The translations under genes were made by a program, and so were the position numbers. The notes beneath the pieces are model-generated. The model made no database searches. It was not told the DNA's origin and saw only the letters and a program-made list of their open reading frames with translations. A DNA stretch of 64,000 nt from Flavobacterium sp. 9 (lineage in GTDB: Bacteria > Bacteroidota > Bacteroidia > Flavobacteriales > Flavobacteriaceae), in contig NZ_PEEU01000001.1 of NCBI RefSeq assembly GCF_002754195.1, positions 4,092,001-4,156,000 on the forward strand, in the 5' to 3' direction. Positions 26,449 to 36,062 of this stretch are shown here, piece after piece; position 1 is the first letter of the stretch, and every line of letters begins with the position of its first letter.

Positions 26449-27798
26449 ATGAATTTAAATCAAATACAAAACGTTTATTTTATTGGCATTGGAGGCATCG
26501 GAATGAGTGCTCTGGCTCGCTATTTTAAAAATATAGGGAAACAGGTTTCTGGTTACGACAAAACGCCATCAATGTTAACAAGCGAATTGATAGAAAGTGG
26601 TATTGATATTCATTTTGAAGATAATATTAGTTTGATTCCGAGTGAGTATTATGCAGAGAATACGTTGGTAATTTTTACGCCAGCGGTTCCAAAATCACAT
26701 TCAGAGTGGAATTATTTTATCGAAAGAAATTATGAAATTAAAAAGCGTGCCGAGGTTTTAGGAATTATTACCAAAGACACTTTTAGTTTTGCGGTTGCCG
26801 GAACACACGGAAAAACTACAACTTCAAGTATTCTTGGACATATTTTATTTGAAAGCGGAGCTGATGTTACGGCTTTCGTTGGTGGAATTGTAGAGAATTA
26901 TAATTCTAATTTAATTGGAAGCGGAAAAACCGTAACAGTTGTAGAAGCAGACGAGTTTGATCGTTCATTCTTGCATTTGCATCCTAATATTGCCTGTATT
27001 ACTTCAATGGATGCAGATCATTTGGATATTTACGGAACAAGTGAAGCTATTGAAGAATCGTTTGTAGAATTTGCTTCAAAAGTAGAAGACAAGAATAAGC
27101 TGTTTATAACCAAAGAATTACCTCTGGAAGGAGTTCAATGTGCTATAAATGAAGATGCTGTATATAAAGCGTTCAATGTGCGTATCGAAGATGGAAGCTA
27201 TGTTTTTGATGTAGAAACTCCATCAGAAATCATGAAAGATTTGCATTTTGGATTGCCTGGAAAACACAATTTAATGAATGGCTTAATGGCTATTGCGATG
27301 GCAAAAACTTTTGGCACCCCGACCGATGCCATCGCAAAAGCCATTGCATCATTCAACGGAATCAGAAGACGTTTTTCTTATCAGATTAAATCTGAAAAGT
27401 TAGTTTATATAGATGATTATGCGCATCATCCAACAGAAATAAATGCTGTACATCAAGCGGTTAGGGAATTGTATCCAAATCGTAAAGTATTGGCAATTTT
27501 TCAGCCGCATTTATTCAGCAGAACAAGAGATTTTGCAGATGGATTTGCTGAAAGTTTATCTCAATTTGATGAAGTGTTTTTAATGGATATTTATCCTGCA
27601 CGTGAATTACCGATGGAAGGAATTACATCTGATTGGTTGTTGGGTAAAATGACAAATTCGAACAAGAAAATTGTTGCAAAAAGTGATTTATTAGCGGAGA
27701 TCAAAGCCAGTGATGCGCCAATAATTGTGACAATAGGAGCTGGTGATATTGGTGAAATGGTTCCGTCAATTAAAAAAATGCTAAATGAAAATATTTAA
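26449..27798 (+). CDS. murC: UDP-MurNAc:L-Ala ligase MurC
   Basis: The first amino-acid ligase of the cell-wall pathway. An N-terminal GIGGIGMSALARYF loop, ATP motif GTHGKTTTS near 117, MDADHLDIYG and DDYAHHPTEI are all intact. It overlaps ftsQ by 14 bases. The 153-base gap before it is AT-rich with a weak AACGC/GCGTT hairpin; no ddl, murB or murF is present in this cluster. Confidence 0.95.
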   Translation: MNLNQIQNVYFIGIGGIGMSALARYFKNIGKQVSGYDKTPSMLTSELIESGIDIHFEDNISLIPSEYYAENTLVIFTPAVPKSHSEWNYFIERNYEIKKRAEVLGIITKDTFSFAVAGTHGKTTTSSILGHILFESGADVTAFVGGIVENYNSNLIGSGKTVTVVEADEFDRSFLHLHPNIACITSMDADHLDIYGTSEAIEESFVEFASKVEDKNKLFITKELPLEGVQCAINEDAVYKAFNVRIEDGSYVFDVETPSEIMKDLHFGLPGKHNLMNGLMAIAMAKTFGTPTDAIAKAIASFNGIRRRFSYQIKSEKLVYIDDYAHHPTEINAVHQAVRELYPNRKVLAIFQPHLFSRTRDFADGFAESLSQFDEVFLMDIYPARELPMEGITSDWLLGKMTNSNKKIVAKSDLLAEIKASDAPIIVTIGAGDIGEMVPSIKKMLNENI

Positions 27799-28507
27799 TT
27801 GGACAAATATTCGATTATTTCTCATTTTAGGGCTTGTTCTTTTTTTATATTCTTTTGCTCAACATCGAAATGGAGATCGAAAATTGAAGAAATCGATGGT
27901 CGTTTTTGTAGGAGAAAATACGCTTTTTGTGAAGCCGGAAACGGTTAATAAATTGTTGATAGAAAATAAAAGAGACGCTTCCAGTATCCGAAAAGATGAG
28001 TTAGATTTGAATAAGATAGAAAAAACCCTTGATACGCAAGACATGATTGAAAAGTCAGACGTTTTTGTAAGTATCGATGGCGTTCTAAAAGCGGTAGTAA
28101 AACAGAAGACACCAATAGCGCGAGTTTATGATGGTGATCAATCTTTCTATATTGACTATGAGGGTAATAAAATGCCTTTGTCCGACAATTTTACATCGCG
28201 AGTTCCTCTTGTTTCAGGGGCAATAAATAAAAAAAATAACGAAGATTTAGCTGCTTTATTTCGCACAATTTATGACGATGCGTTTTTGAAAAAAAACATC
28301 ATTGCAATACAAATTATGCCGAATGGCAGCCTAAAAATGTTTAATCGAAATTATAATTACGTCATCGATTTTGGCAGAACGATGAATGTTGATAAGAAAT
28401 TTAGAAACTATAAAGCTTTTTTTCAAAAAGCAGTTTTAGATAGTTCGTTATACAAATACAATAAAATTGACCTTAGGTTTACGGAACAAGTAGTTTGCAC
28501 AAAATAA
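27785..28507 (+). CDS. ftsQ: cell-division protein FtsQ
   Basis: The bitopic divisome protein linking early and late division proteins. It has a short cytoplasmic start, a membrane helix at about 8-23 (LFLILGLVLFLYSFA), then a periplasmic POTRA-like and beta domain (DLNKIEKTLDTQDMIEKSDVF). At 240 residues it is short and diverged, as is usual in Bacteroidota. Position between murC and ftsA supports the call. Confidence 0.9.
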   Translation: MKIFNWTNIRLFLILGLVLFLYSFAQHRNGDRKLKKSMVVFVGENTLFVKPETVNKLLIENKRDASSIRKDELDLNKIEKTLDTQDMIEKSDVFVSIDGVLKAVVKQKTPIARVYDGDQSFYIDYEGNKMPLSDNFTSRVPLVSGAINKKNNEDLAALFRTIYDDAFLKKNIIAIQIMPNGSLKMFNRNYNYVIDFGRTMNVDKKFRNYKAFFQKAVLDSSLYKYNKIDLRFTEQVVCTK

Positions 28508-28513
28508 TAGAAA

Positions 28514-29935
28514 ATGGAAAAAGATAACATTGCAGTAGGTCTAGATATTGGAACAACCAAAATAGTTGCCATGATAGGCAAGAAAAATGAGTATGGTAAG
28601 TTGGAAATTTTGGGTATTGGAAAATCCAAAAGTTTGGGAGTTGCACGTGGAGTTGTAAACAACATTACGCAAACTATTCAATCAATTCAGCAAGCAATAC
28701 TTGAGGCAGAAAATAATTCAGGTTATAAAATTAAAGATGTGGTTGTTGGTATCGCAGGACAACACATAAGAAGTATACAGCATACAGATTACATCAGCCG
28801 TAATAATCCGGAAGAAGTAATTGGCGAAAAAGATATTCAGCTTTTGATTGACCAGGTTAATAAATTGGCCATGTTACCGGGAGAAGAAATTATTCATGTT
28901 TTGCCGCAAGAATTTAAAATCGACGGACAATCTGAAATTAAAGAACCAATTGGAATGTACGGTGGAAGACTGGAATCTAGTTTTCACGTAGTAGTTGGGC
29001 AAGCTTCTTCGATCAGAAATGTTGGAAGATGTATTCAAAGTTCAGGAATCGAATTGTCAGGATTGACATTAGAACCATTGGCTTCGGCAGATGCAGTTTT
29101 GAGTCAGGAAGAAAAAGAAGCAGGTGTAGCTTTAATTGATATTGGTGGTGGAACAACAGATTTAGCCATTTTTAAAGATGGTATTATTCGTCATACAGCA
29201 GTGATTCCTTTTGGAGGAAATGTAATAACAGACGATATTAAAGAAGGTTGTTCGATTATCGAAAAACAAGCAGAGCTTTTAAAAATAAAATTCGGATCGG
29301 CTTGGCCGGGAGAAAATAAGGACAACGAGATTGTTTCTATTCCGGGTTTAAGAGGAAGAGAACCAAAAGAGATTTCGCTTAAAAATTTATCTAAAATTAT
29401 TCACGCTCGTGTTGTGGAAATTGTAGAACAGGTTTTTGCAGAAATTAAAGCTTATGGACACGAAGATCCTCGTAAAAAATTAATTGCCGGAATCGTTCTT
29501 ACAGGTGGTGGAGCTCAACTAAAACATATTAAACAATTAGTAGAGTACATTACAGGAATGGATACCAGAATTGGATATCCAAACGAGCACTTAGCAGGAA
29601 ATTCAAGTGAAGAAATTTCTAGTCCTTTATTTGCAACAGCAGTTGGATTAGTAATGAATAGTATCGAAAATAGTACGCAAAGTGCTGTTAGAATGGAGAT
29701 TGTAAATGAGCAGCCAAGAGTGGTGTACAGAAATGTTCCGCCTCAGCAACAACAACCTGTACAACAACGATACGAAGTAGAAGAAAACTACGTTGAAAGA
29801 GTAGAAACTATTGAAGAGACAAGAGAAGTTAGAAGTAATGCCTCTAAAGAAGAATCTACCGAAACAAAAATTAGAAGATCATTTTTTGATAGGTATGTCG
29901 ACAAAATCAAAGATTTTTTAGACAACGCAGAATAA
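28514..29935 (+). CDS. ftsA: cell-division protein FtsA
   Basis: Actin-like protein that ties FtsZ to the membrane. The phosphate-1 loop GLDIGTTKIVAMIG (residues 8-21), the phosphate-2 LIDIGGGTTDLAIF and the adenosine motif GIVLTGGGAQL are clear. The C-terminal 90 residues are a Gln/Glu/Arg-rich linker ending in an amphipathic helix (IRRSFFDRYVDKIKDFLDN), the membrane anchor. Confidence 0.95.
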   Translation: MEKDNIAVGLDIGTTKIVAMIGKKNEYGKLEILGIGKSKSLGVARGVVNNITQTIQSIQQAILEAENNSGYKIKDVVVGIAGQHIRSIQHTDYISRNNPEEVIGEKDIQLLIDQVNKLAMLPGEEIIHVLPQEFKIDGQSEIKEPIGMYGGRLESSFHVVVGQASSIRNVGRCIQSSGIELSGLTLEPLASADAVLSQEEKEAGVALIDIGGGTTDLAIFKDGIIRHTAVIPFGGNVITDDIKEGCSIIEKQAELLKIKFGSAWPGENKDNEIVSIPGLRGREPKEISLKNLSKIIHARVVEIVEQVFAEIKAYGHEDPRKKLIAGIVLTGGGAQLKHIKQLVEYITGMDTRIGYPNEHLAGNSSEEISSPLFATAVGLVMNSIENSTQSAVRMEIVNEQPRVVYRNVPPQQQQPVQQRYEVEENYVERVETIEETREVRSNASKEESTETKIRRSFFDRYVDKIKDFLDNAE

Positions 29936-30019
29936 GACAATAAAAGAAAAGGATTACTTTTTTGGCCCCAAGTCAAGAAGTAAAAAATGTATTAAATAAG
30001 AATTTCAAAAACCAAAAAG

Positions 30020-32032
30020 ATGATGAGCAACTCAGAATTTGGAAGTATTTCATTTGATTTACCAAAAAACCAATCAAATGTAATCAAAGTAATAGGTGTA
30101 GGTGGTGGAGGTAGTAATGCTATTAACCACATGTTTAAACAAGGTATTAAAGGCGTTGATTTCATCGTTTGTAATACAGATTCACAGGCACTACAGAACA
30201 GTTCGGTACCTAATAAAATTCAGTTAGGTATGAATTTAACAGAAGGTCTTGGAGCAGGAGCAAATCCTGATGTAGGACAACAATCTGCTATAGAAAGTAT
30301 CGCTGATATCGAGAAAATGTTGGACCGTGGTACTAAGATGGTATTTATTACCGCTGGTATGGGTGGAGGAACAGGTACAGGTGCAGCTCCGGTAATCGCA
30401 CAATTGGCAAAAGAAAGAGAAATTTTGACAGTTGGTATCGTTACCATTCCGTTTCAGTTTGAAGGGAAAGTACGTCAGGAACAAGCACTTTTAGGAATCG
30501 AAAAATTGCGTAAGCAAGTAGATTCTTTAATTGTAATTAATAATAATAAGTTAAGAGAAGTATACGGAAATCTTGGTTTTAAAGCAGGATTCTCTAAAGC
30601 TGATGAAGTTTTGGCAACAGCCTCAAGAGGTATTGCTGAAGTAATTACGCATCACTATACTCAAAATATCGATTTACGTGATGCTAAAACTGTTCTTTCG
30701 AATAGTGGAACAGCTATCATGGGATCTTCTGTTGCTGCAGGTGAAAACAGAGCTAAAGATGCTATCGTTTCGGCATTGGATTCTCCGTTGTTAAACGACA
30801 ACAAAATTACAGGAGCCAAAAACGTATTGTTGCTTATCGTTTCTGGATCAAACGAAATTACATTGGATGAGATTGGAGAAATCAATGATCATATTCAGGT
30901 AGAAGCAGGTCATAATGCTAATATTATCATGGGAGTTGGTGAAGACGAAACTCTTGGTGATGCTATTGCTGTGACTATTATTGCAACAGGTTTTGATGTT
31001 GAACAACAAAATGAAATTGTAAATACTGAGCCTAAAAAGATCATCCATACATTAGGAGATGATCAAAGAAGTGTTTATGATTTGACAAATAAATCAGTTA
31101 CTTCTTTTGATTTAAATGCTGAAACACCAACTGCGAAATCAGAAGAAAAAATTGTTTTCGATTTAATGGATGACACTTCATTTGCGGATACGGTTGCTCC
31201 CGTAATACCAACTCCGGTTACTCCAGTTACTCCGGTTGCAGTTGCTCCATCTATGAATCAGGAAGAATTGGTTGTAATGTCTGAGTTTATCAAGAATCTT
31301 GATGTTACTTTTGAAATTGTTTCACCAATTACAGATATTGATTTTACAATTACAGCGCCAACTCCTCAAGTACAGGCTTTTCAGGAAGTAAAACCTGTTC
31401 AGCAAAGAACTTTCGAAAGAGAAGAACAAACTACTTTCTCATTTGACTTACCTCTTTACAGATCAGAACCAGAAGCTAGAAAAGAGCCTGTTGTTGAACA
31501 AGAGACTAAAATTTTATTCGAATTATCGAATGAAACACGTAATATAAAAGTGAATGATCCAGTACAATTTGTGCCGGTAACTGAAGTTTCAGAGAACGGA
31601 ATCATCAAATATTCTCTAGAAGAATACATGGAGGTTGAAAATGAACTAACAGCATCAAAACCGGTTGAAAAAGTGATAGAAGATGTAATTCCTGAGGAAT
31701 TAAATATCACTATGAAACCAAGAGATTTTGCAAGTGAAGCTGATTATTCTACAACATCAAATGTTTCTCCGATGGAATTAACAATTGAAGAAACATTACG
31801 TTTAAGAGCTGATGAAAGAAGAAAGAAACTAAAAGAATTTAATTATAAATTTCATAATAATGTTTCCAGAATCGATGAACTTGAAAAAGAACCTGCTTAT
31901 AAAAGATTAGGAATCGATTTGTCTAATTCACAATCAAATAACACGGGTTCCAGAATATCAGTTGGGACAGATAGTAATAATGATTTGCAATTGCGTTCAA
32001 ACAATTCATTTTTGCATGACAATGTAGATTAA
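30020..32032 (+). CDS. ftsZ: cell-division protein FtsZ with long C-terminal extension
   Basis: Tubulin-like GTPase that forms the division ring. The GTPase core is about residues 15-330, with GGGGSNAINHM and the tubulin signature GGGTGTGAAP near residue 115. Beyond it lies an unusually long (about 340 residues) Pro/Val/Glu-rich linker; E. coli FtsZ has 383 residues in total, this one 670. The conserved C-terminal peptide that binds FtsA seems to be EPAYKRLGIDL, followed by a further tail of about 40 residues ending in NNSFLHDNVD. A terminator follows. Confidence 0.95.
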   Translation: MMSNSEFGSISFDLPKNQSNVIKVIGVGGGGSNAINHMFKQGIKGVDFIVCNTDSQALQNSSVPNKIQLGMNLTEGLGAGANPDVGQQSAIESIADIEKMLDRGTKMVFITAGMGGGTGTGAAPVIAQLAKEREILTVGIVTIPFQFEGKVRQEQALLGIEKLRKQVDSLIVINNNKLREVYGNLGFKAGFSKADEVLATASRGIAEVITHHYTQNIDLRDAKTVLSNSGTAIMGSSVAAGENRAKDAIVSALDSPLLNDNKITGAKNVLLLIVSGSNEITLDEIGEINDHIQVEAGHNANIIMGVGEDETLGDAIAVTIIATGFDVEQQNEIVNTEPKKIIHTLGDDQRSVYDLTNKSVTSFDLNAETPTAKSEEKIVFDLMDDTSFADTVAPVIPTPVTPVTPVAVAPSMNQEELVVMSEFIKNLDVTFEIVSPITDIDFTITAPTPQVQAFQEVKPVQQRTFEREEQTTFSFDLPLYRSEPEARKEPVVEQETKILFELSNETRNIKVNDPVQFVPVTEVSENGIIKYSLEEYMEVENELTASKPVEKVIEDVIPEELNITMKPRDFASEADYSTTSNVSPMELTIEETLRLRADERRKKLKEFNYKFHNNVSRIDELEKEPAYKRLGIDLSNSQSNNTGSRISVGTDSNNDLQLRSNNSFLHDNVD

Positions 32033-32055
32033 TTTTACAATCATAATAAATATGG

Positions 32056-32097
32056 ATAACCCGAGAATTGGATTTAATTTTCGGGTTATTTTTTTTA
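32056..32097 (+). terminator. terminator of the dcw cluster
   Basis: ATAACCCGA (32056-32064) pairs with TCGGGTTAT (32081-32089), then eight T residues. It closes the long mraZ-ftsZ transcript. Confidence 0.88.
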
Positions 32098-32159
32098 TCT
32101 TCGCACAGAATTTTAAATTTGACTTCTATACTTGACTTTTAAAGTTAATCTTGTTGTCA

Positions 32160-32179
32160 GTTCGAGCGGAGTCGAGAAC
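32160..32179. repeat. dispersed GTTCGAGCGGAGTCGAGAAC repeat
   Basis: A GC-rich interrupted palindrome stands out in the AT-rich gap before the YqeY-like gene. From memory, this type of sequence is common between genes in Flavobacteriaceae; a genome search would confirm that it is dispersed. Confidence 0.4.
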
Positions 32180-32235
32180 AAATTTTTAAATTTAATATCA
32201 ATTATAGGTTTTACCTATTTTAAATAAAAAATAAG

Positions 32236-32685
32236 ATGAGCTTACAAACATTAATCATGGACGAGATTAAAACCGCCATGAGAGCAAAAGATACAGTGGC
32301 ATTAGAAGCTTTAAGAGCAATCAAATCTGAAATGTTATTAGCTGCAACGGCTTCAGGTTCTAAAGAAGAATTAACAGAAGACGATGAAGTTAAATTACTT
32401 CAAAGATTAGTTAAAACTCGTAAAGAAAGCGCTAGAATTTTTACAGAACAAAATCGTCCTGATCTTGCTGAACCAGAATTGGCCCAGGTTGCGGTAATCG
32501 AGAAATTTTTACCAGCTCAATTAAGTGAAGAAGAAGTAGAGGCAGTAGTAGCAAAAATCATTGCTGAAACCGGCGCTTCTGGAATCGCTTCAATGGGTAA
32601 AGTTATGGGATTGGCATCTGCACAATTAGGCGGAACTGCTGAAGGAAAAACAATCTCTGCAATTGTAAAGAAACTTTTAGTTTAA
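32236..32685 (+). CDS. GatB/YqeY domain protein
   Basis: A 149-residue helical protein with the YqeY fold, related to the C-terminal tRNA-binding domain of GatB. MDEIKTAMRAKDTVALEALRAIKSE, LLQRLVKTRKESARIF and the C-terminal GMGKV-like SMGKVMGLASAQLGGTAEGK are family signatures. It may act in tRNA-dependent amidation, though the free-standing protein has no settled function. Confidence 0.92.
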   Translation: MSLQTLIMDEIKTAMRAKDTVALEALRAIKSEMLLAATASGSKEELTEDDEVKLLQRLVKTRKESARIFTEQNRPDLAEPELAQVAVIEKFLPAQLSEEEVEAVVAKIIAETGASGIASMGKVMGLASAQLGGTAEGKTISAIVKKLLV

Positions 32686-32696
32686 AATAATTTTAG

Positions 32697-32753
32697 ATTT
32701 TAGACTGTAGATTTTAGATTATCGATTGGAATCTGAAATTTACAGTCTAAAAT
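32697..32753 (+). terminator. long hairpin after the YqeY gene
   Basis: A 24-bp stem (32697-32720 with 32730-32753, 22 of 24 paired, loop 9 bases) lies 11 bases after the YqeY stop and 12 bases before tRNA-Arg. It ends in AAAT rather than a T run, so it may be a transcript end or processing site more than a classical terminator. Confidence 0.55.
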
Positions 32754-32765
32754 CATAAATCACCC

Positions 32766-32839
32766 GACCGCGTAGTTCAACTGGATAGAATATCAGATTT
32801 CGGCTCTGAGGGTTGGGGGTTCGAACCCCTCCGCGGTCA
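32766..32839 (+). tRNA. tRNA-Arg (anticodon UCG)
   Basis: A complete cloverleaf can be drawn: acceptor GACCGCG with CGCGGTC and discriminator A; D stem GTTC/GAAT; anticodon stem TCAGA/TCTGA with loop TTTCGGC, giving UCG (codon CGA); and T arm GGGGG-TTCGAAC-CCCTC. CCA is not encoded. The integrase gene begins 143 bases downstream, so the 3' end is the likely attL core of the prophage. Confidence 0.93.
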
Positions 32840-32855
32840 CAATCCCAAAAAATAC

Positions 32856-32898
32856 AAGGCGTGAACATTACACTAAAGACGTGTAATGTTCACGCCTT
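32856..32898. terminator. perfect hairpin between tRNA-Arg and integrase
   Basis: AAGGCGTGAACATTACAC (32856-32873) pairs perfectly over 18 bp with 32881-32898 around a 7-base loop. It lies 17 bases after the tRNA and can end or process the tRNA transcript. Only a short T run follows. It might alternatively be an integrase arm site. Confidence 0.65.
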
Positions 32899-32981
32899 TA
32901 GACGTTTGGGGGTAACCCGAAAAACACATACGTATGTTATTATCGTCACAAAACATCCATCACTTCCCACAAAACTTCCCA

Positions 32982-34145
32982 ATGAATTTTAATGGGAAGT
33001 TAACAGCGAAAATAGTAATCAAAGATGATTACGTTCGCACAGACGGAACTAGTACTTTGTACCTTCAAATTTTTGTTTCCGGACAAAAGAAAAAGATTCC
33101 ATTGCACATTGCTGTGAAACCAATTTATTTTGATAAAGTAAAACAGCGAGTAAAATCAAAAGACATTTTCCACAAGGATTACAATTTGATAATTGAAAAG
33201 TCACTTGCAGATCTTAATAAAATTGAAATTAAATATCGATTAGAGAACGAAAACCTAACTATGGATAAGCTACTCCATGAGTATCAAAATCCATCATCAA
33301 GAATTGATTTTATAAAATTCTGGGAAATGGAAATGGAAAACCAGAAATTAATAAGGGACAATGCAACAGTTCAACAGCAATTAAGTACATTAAGAAAAGT
33401 AAAAGGATATCAAAACTCGATTCTTTTTTATGAAATTACTAAGGATTTTTACGAAAAAATGATTTTCCATTTTGAGAAAGTTGAAAAAAACGCTCCTCAC
33501 ACAATTCAAACACTAGCTAAAAATTTTAAAAAGTATTTACATATTGCCAATGAGTTAGGGGTAAAAACACCATTAAAGTATCAAGACATAAAGATGCCAA
33601 AATGTGTTTCTAACAGAGCCTTTTTATTACCAGATGAAGTTTTTAAATTGTATGAATACTACAACTCACAGTTTATAAATGAATCATTAAAAAATATATT
33701 AGCCAGGTTTTTATTTTCATGTTTTACAGGCTTAAGAATTTCGGATATACGAGCAATTTCACTTGAAAATGTCGTCAATGATATTTTAATCTTTTTTGCT
33801 CAGAAAACTGGGAAATTACAACGAATACAACTTAGCGAATCAGCGCTGAAATTTATTGGAAATGATAAATTATTCTATGGTGAATATACAGATCAACATA
33901 TAAATCGTGAATTAAAGCAAATTGTGAAGGCTTGTGGAATAAAAAAGAATGTTACGTTTCACGTATCTCGACACAGTTTTGCAACAAACTTTTTAATATG
34001 TGGAGGAAGAGTTGAAGATTTACAAAAACTATTAGGTCATAGTGAGATAAAAGAAACTATGGTGTACGTTCATATAGTGGAAAGTATTACAGATAAGCAA
34101 ATACATAATATGAACGATATTCTTACAAAAAAACCTCTTAATTAA
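32982..34145 (+). CDS. tyrosine recombinase / phage integrase
   Basis: Catalyses prophage integration and excision. The N-terminal Arm-binding-type domain (about 1-90), a SAM-like core-binding domain (about 90-190) and the C-terminal catalytic domain are seen, with Arg in TGLRISDI, His-x-x-Arg in HVSRH, His in LLGHSEI and the nucleophile Tyr in MVYVH. From the ATG at 32982 it has 387 residues; an in-frame ATG at 32934 adds 16 residues with no family character. Its 3' end meets the phage tail genes at a shared terminator. Confidence 0.93.
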   Translation: MNFNGKLTAKIVIKDDYVRTDGTSTLYLQIFVSGQKKKIPLHIAVKPIYFDKVKQRVKSKDIFHKDYNLIIEKSLADLNKIEIKYRLENENLTMDKLLHEYQNPSSRIDFIKFWEMEMENQKLIRDNATVQQQLSTLRKVKGYQNSILFYEITKDFYEKMIFHFEKVEKNAPHTIQTLAKNFKKYLHIANELGVKTPLKYQDIKMPKCVSNRAFLLPDEVFKLYEYYNSQFINESLKNILARFLFSCFTGLRISDIRAISLENVVNDILIFFAQKTGKLQRIQLSESALKFIGNDKLFYGEYTDQHINRELKQIVKACGIKKNVTFHVSRHSFATNFLICGGRVEDLQKLLGHSEIKETMVYVHIVESITDKQIHNMNDILTKKPLN

Positions 34146-34156
34146 GAGGCTTTTTT
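34127..34156. terminator. bidirectional terminator at the integrase / tail junction
   Basis: CCTCTTAATTAAGAGG (34134-34149) has an A run on the left and a T run on the right. It overlaps the integrase stop and lies 3 bases from the end of the last tail gene. Confidence 0.85.
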
Positions 34157-34158
34157 GC

Positions 34159-36060
34159 TTAAAAATTGATGCTTTGGAGACTGAATTTAACTTTAAATAG
34201 ATTTTGTTGCGTCTCAGTATATTCCGTAGAAGCAATAATATATTCCTGGTGATCAATAAAAATTCTTTTTAATTTCATTATTTGGCGAAGTTCAGTTTCT
34301 GTGTATGGTCCTGTAAGCTCTACGCCGGAACTATTCAAAAGAAATTTTAGAAACTTTTTCCAGAAAACTTTATAGATTCCTTTTTCTCCATTCATTTTTA
34401 GCGTCTGACCAAGAAAATCTGATGAAATATACGGTTTGTTTTCTGGGTCGTAAATCATTAATCCTGTACCGTTTTTAGAATCAAGATCTTCCGAAAGATC
34501 TGCAGTAAAAGTAATTGGTACGTATTTAAACTTAGAACTTAAATTTTGTGAGAAATTTGAAGTTTGCAAATCAAACACTTCAACTGATTCTGTCGTAATC
34601 CAAAGTGCTTCGTCTTGCTCATTATCATATTTAAGCAAAAAGGCATTATATGGCGCTTGCTCATAAGAGGTCATAATTAAAGACTTCTTTTCGATATAAG
34701 CAGCTGTTTTTTCAATAGTTTCTTCATTGAAATCTAATGTGATTTTTTTAGTAAAATCATCACTGTTAATCTCTAAATTAAAGAGATTCTGTATTTCGTT
34801 CAAATAAGTTCCAAAAGTCCAATCAGGTAAATATCGTCCTAATTGGATTGTTGGATGCATTTGGAAATATGTAGCAGGATATACAATTGTATTTTTTATA
34901 CTGTAAGTTGGTAGTGCGTTTATTGGCGTATAGTATTTTATATGAATCAGTGATCCGACCTGATCTGCAGAAACTTCTATCTTAACAGTACCTTTATAAA
35001 CATTTGCTGGCATACCTGGAGAATGTCGAAATACCATAAAAATCGGCTCCGTTTCTAAAAACAGTGTAAATAATTTCTGATCGATCAAACCTATTTCATA
35101 TTCGTATTCAGGTTCAACAAATTCATATTCAAAAATATAAGTTCCTTCTACGGTAGTTGGCAAATAAATAAAACTATAAAAGAAATCATATAATAATTCA
35201 CCTTCGTCATTATACTGAGATCCTGGAGTTAAAGTAGGAAGAGACAAATTCTCAACCGCTTTAATGGGATGCGTTTCAGTTAAATTGTTCTTACTACTGT
35301 AAAATAGTAACCTCTTTATAAATTCAGAATTAGGAAAATCACCTCCCATTGTAAAGCCTAGTGTCTGTAAAGCATAAAAAGCCGGAGCCAATAAAAAGAC
35401 TTGTGGCGCAACGACATTTTTATTTTCGACTGTACAAACATCCGAAACGATAGTAAATTTATTTTCAACTAAACCGTCCGAGTTATATTCGTTTATTTTG
35501 TCTTTATATAGATACCAAGGATCATCTGATTCGAGTTTAACTCCAAATTTATTTAACCATTTCATTGTTGGAAATTGAAACTTCACAGTTGGAAAACAAT
35601 GTCCCAAAAATGATAGAGGAAAAGTTTTCCAATGCTCAGAACCAACGATATTAGAATCTGTTTTTTCTGAAAACGGTACAGGATTAGTTTCGTCCGGAAT
35701 AACAGAAAGAACAGGCATGAAATCAGCAATTTTCTTATTCATCAAAGTTAGAATTGCGGATGAATACTTTATGTTGCACTTTCTATAACCTGGTATGTAC
35801 GATAAAATTTGTAATTCACCGGTAAATTTTATGCCATTTTCAATAACAGTTACATTAACAACTTTTTTTTTGCGTACAGAAGCAATATCACGTGTACCCA
35901 AAGCCATTTTTGTTTTTTTATTTTCAATGACTAAAAAAGGATAACTTGATGCAGATACTTTAAAATCACGAGATAAAGCATTATTATCTGTTTTAATTGA
36001 TAAAGTTTCATTGACAAAATCTAATTCAAAATTATTTGCGATAATCTGGATTAACCCCAT
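34159..36060 (-). CDS. putative phage tail-tip / baseplate protein
   Basis: The last gene of the late block, 633 residues, with no catalytic motif and a high content of beta-strands, aromatic residues and Pro. It lies after the tape measure and tail-collar genes, where phages encode tail hub, tip or baseplate proteins. The N-terminus (IIANNFELDFVNETLSIKT) and the long multi-domain layout resemble other Bacteroidota phage tail proteins. The specific role is inference. Confidence 0.6.
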   Translation of the reverse strand: MGLIQIIANNFELDFVNETLSIKTDNNALSRDFKVSASSYPFLVIENKKTKMALGTRDIASVRKKKVVNVTVIENGIKFTGELQILSYIPGYRKCNIKYSSAILTLMNKKIADFMPVLSVIPDETNPVPFSEKTDSNIVGSEHWKTFPLSFLGHCFPTVKFQFPTMKWLNKFGVKLESDDPWYLYKDKINEYNSDGLVENKFTIVSDVCTVENKNVVAPQVFLLAPAFYALQTLGFTMGGDFPNSEFIKRLLFYSSKNNLTETHPIKAVENLSLPTLTPGSQYNDEGELLYDFFYSFIYLPTTVEGTYIFEYEFVEPEYEYEIGLIDQKLFTLFLETEPIFMVFRHSPGMPANVYKGTVKIEVSADQVGSLIHIKYYTPINALPTYSIKNTIVYPATYFQMHPTIQLGRYLPDWTFGTYLNEIQNLFNLEINSDDFTKKITLDFNEETIEKTAAYIEKKSLIMTSYEQAPYNAFLLKYDNEQDEALWITTESVEVFDLQTSNFSQNLSSKFKYVPITFTADLSEDLDSKNGTGLMIYDPENKPYISSDFLGQTLKMNGEKGIYKVFWKKFLKFLLNSSGVELTGPYTETELRQIMKLKRIFIDHQEYIIASTEYTETQQNLFKVKFSLQSINF

Positions 36061-36062
36061 TT

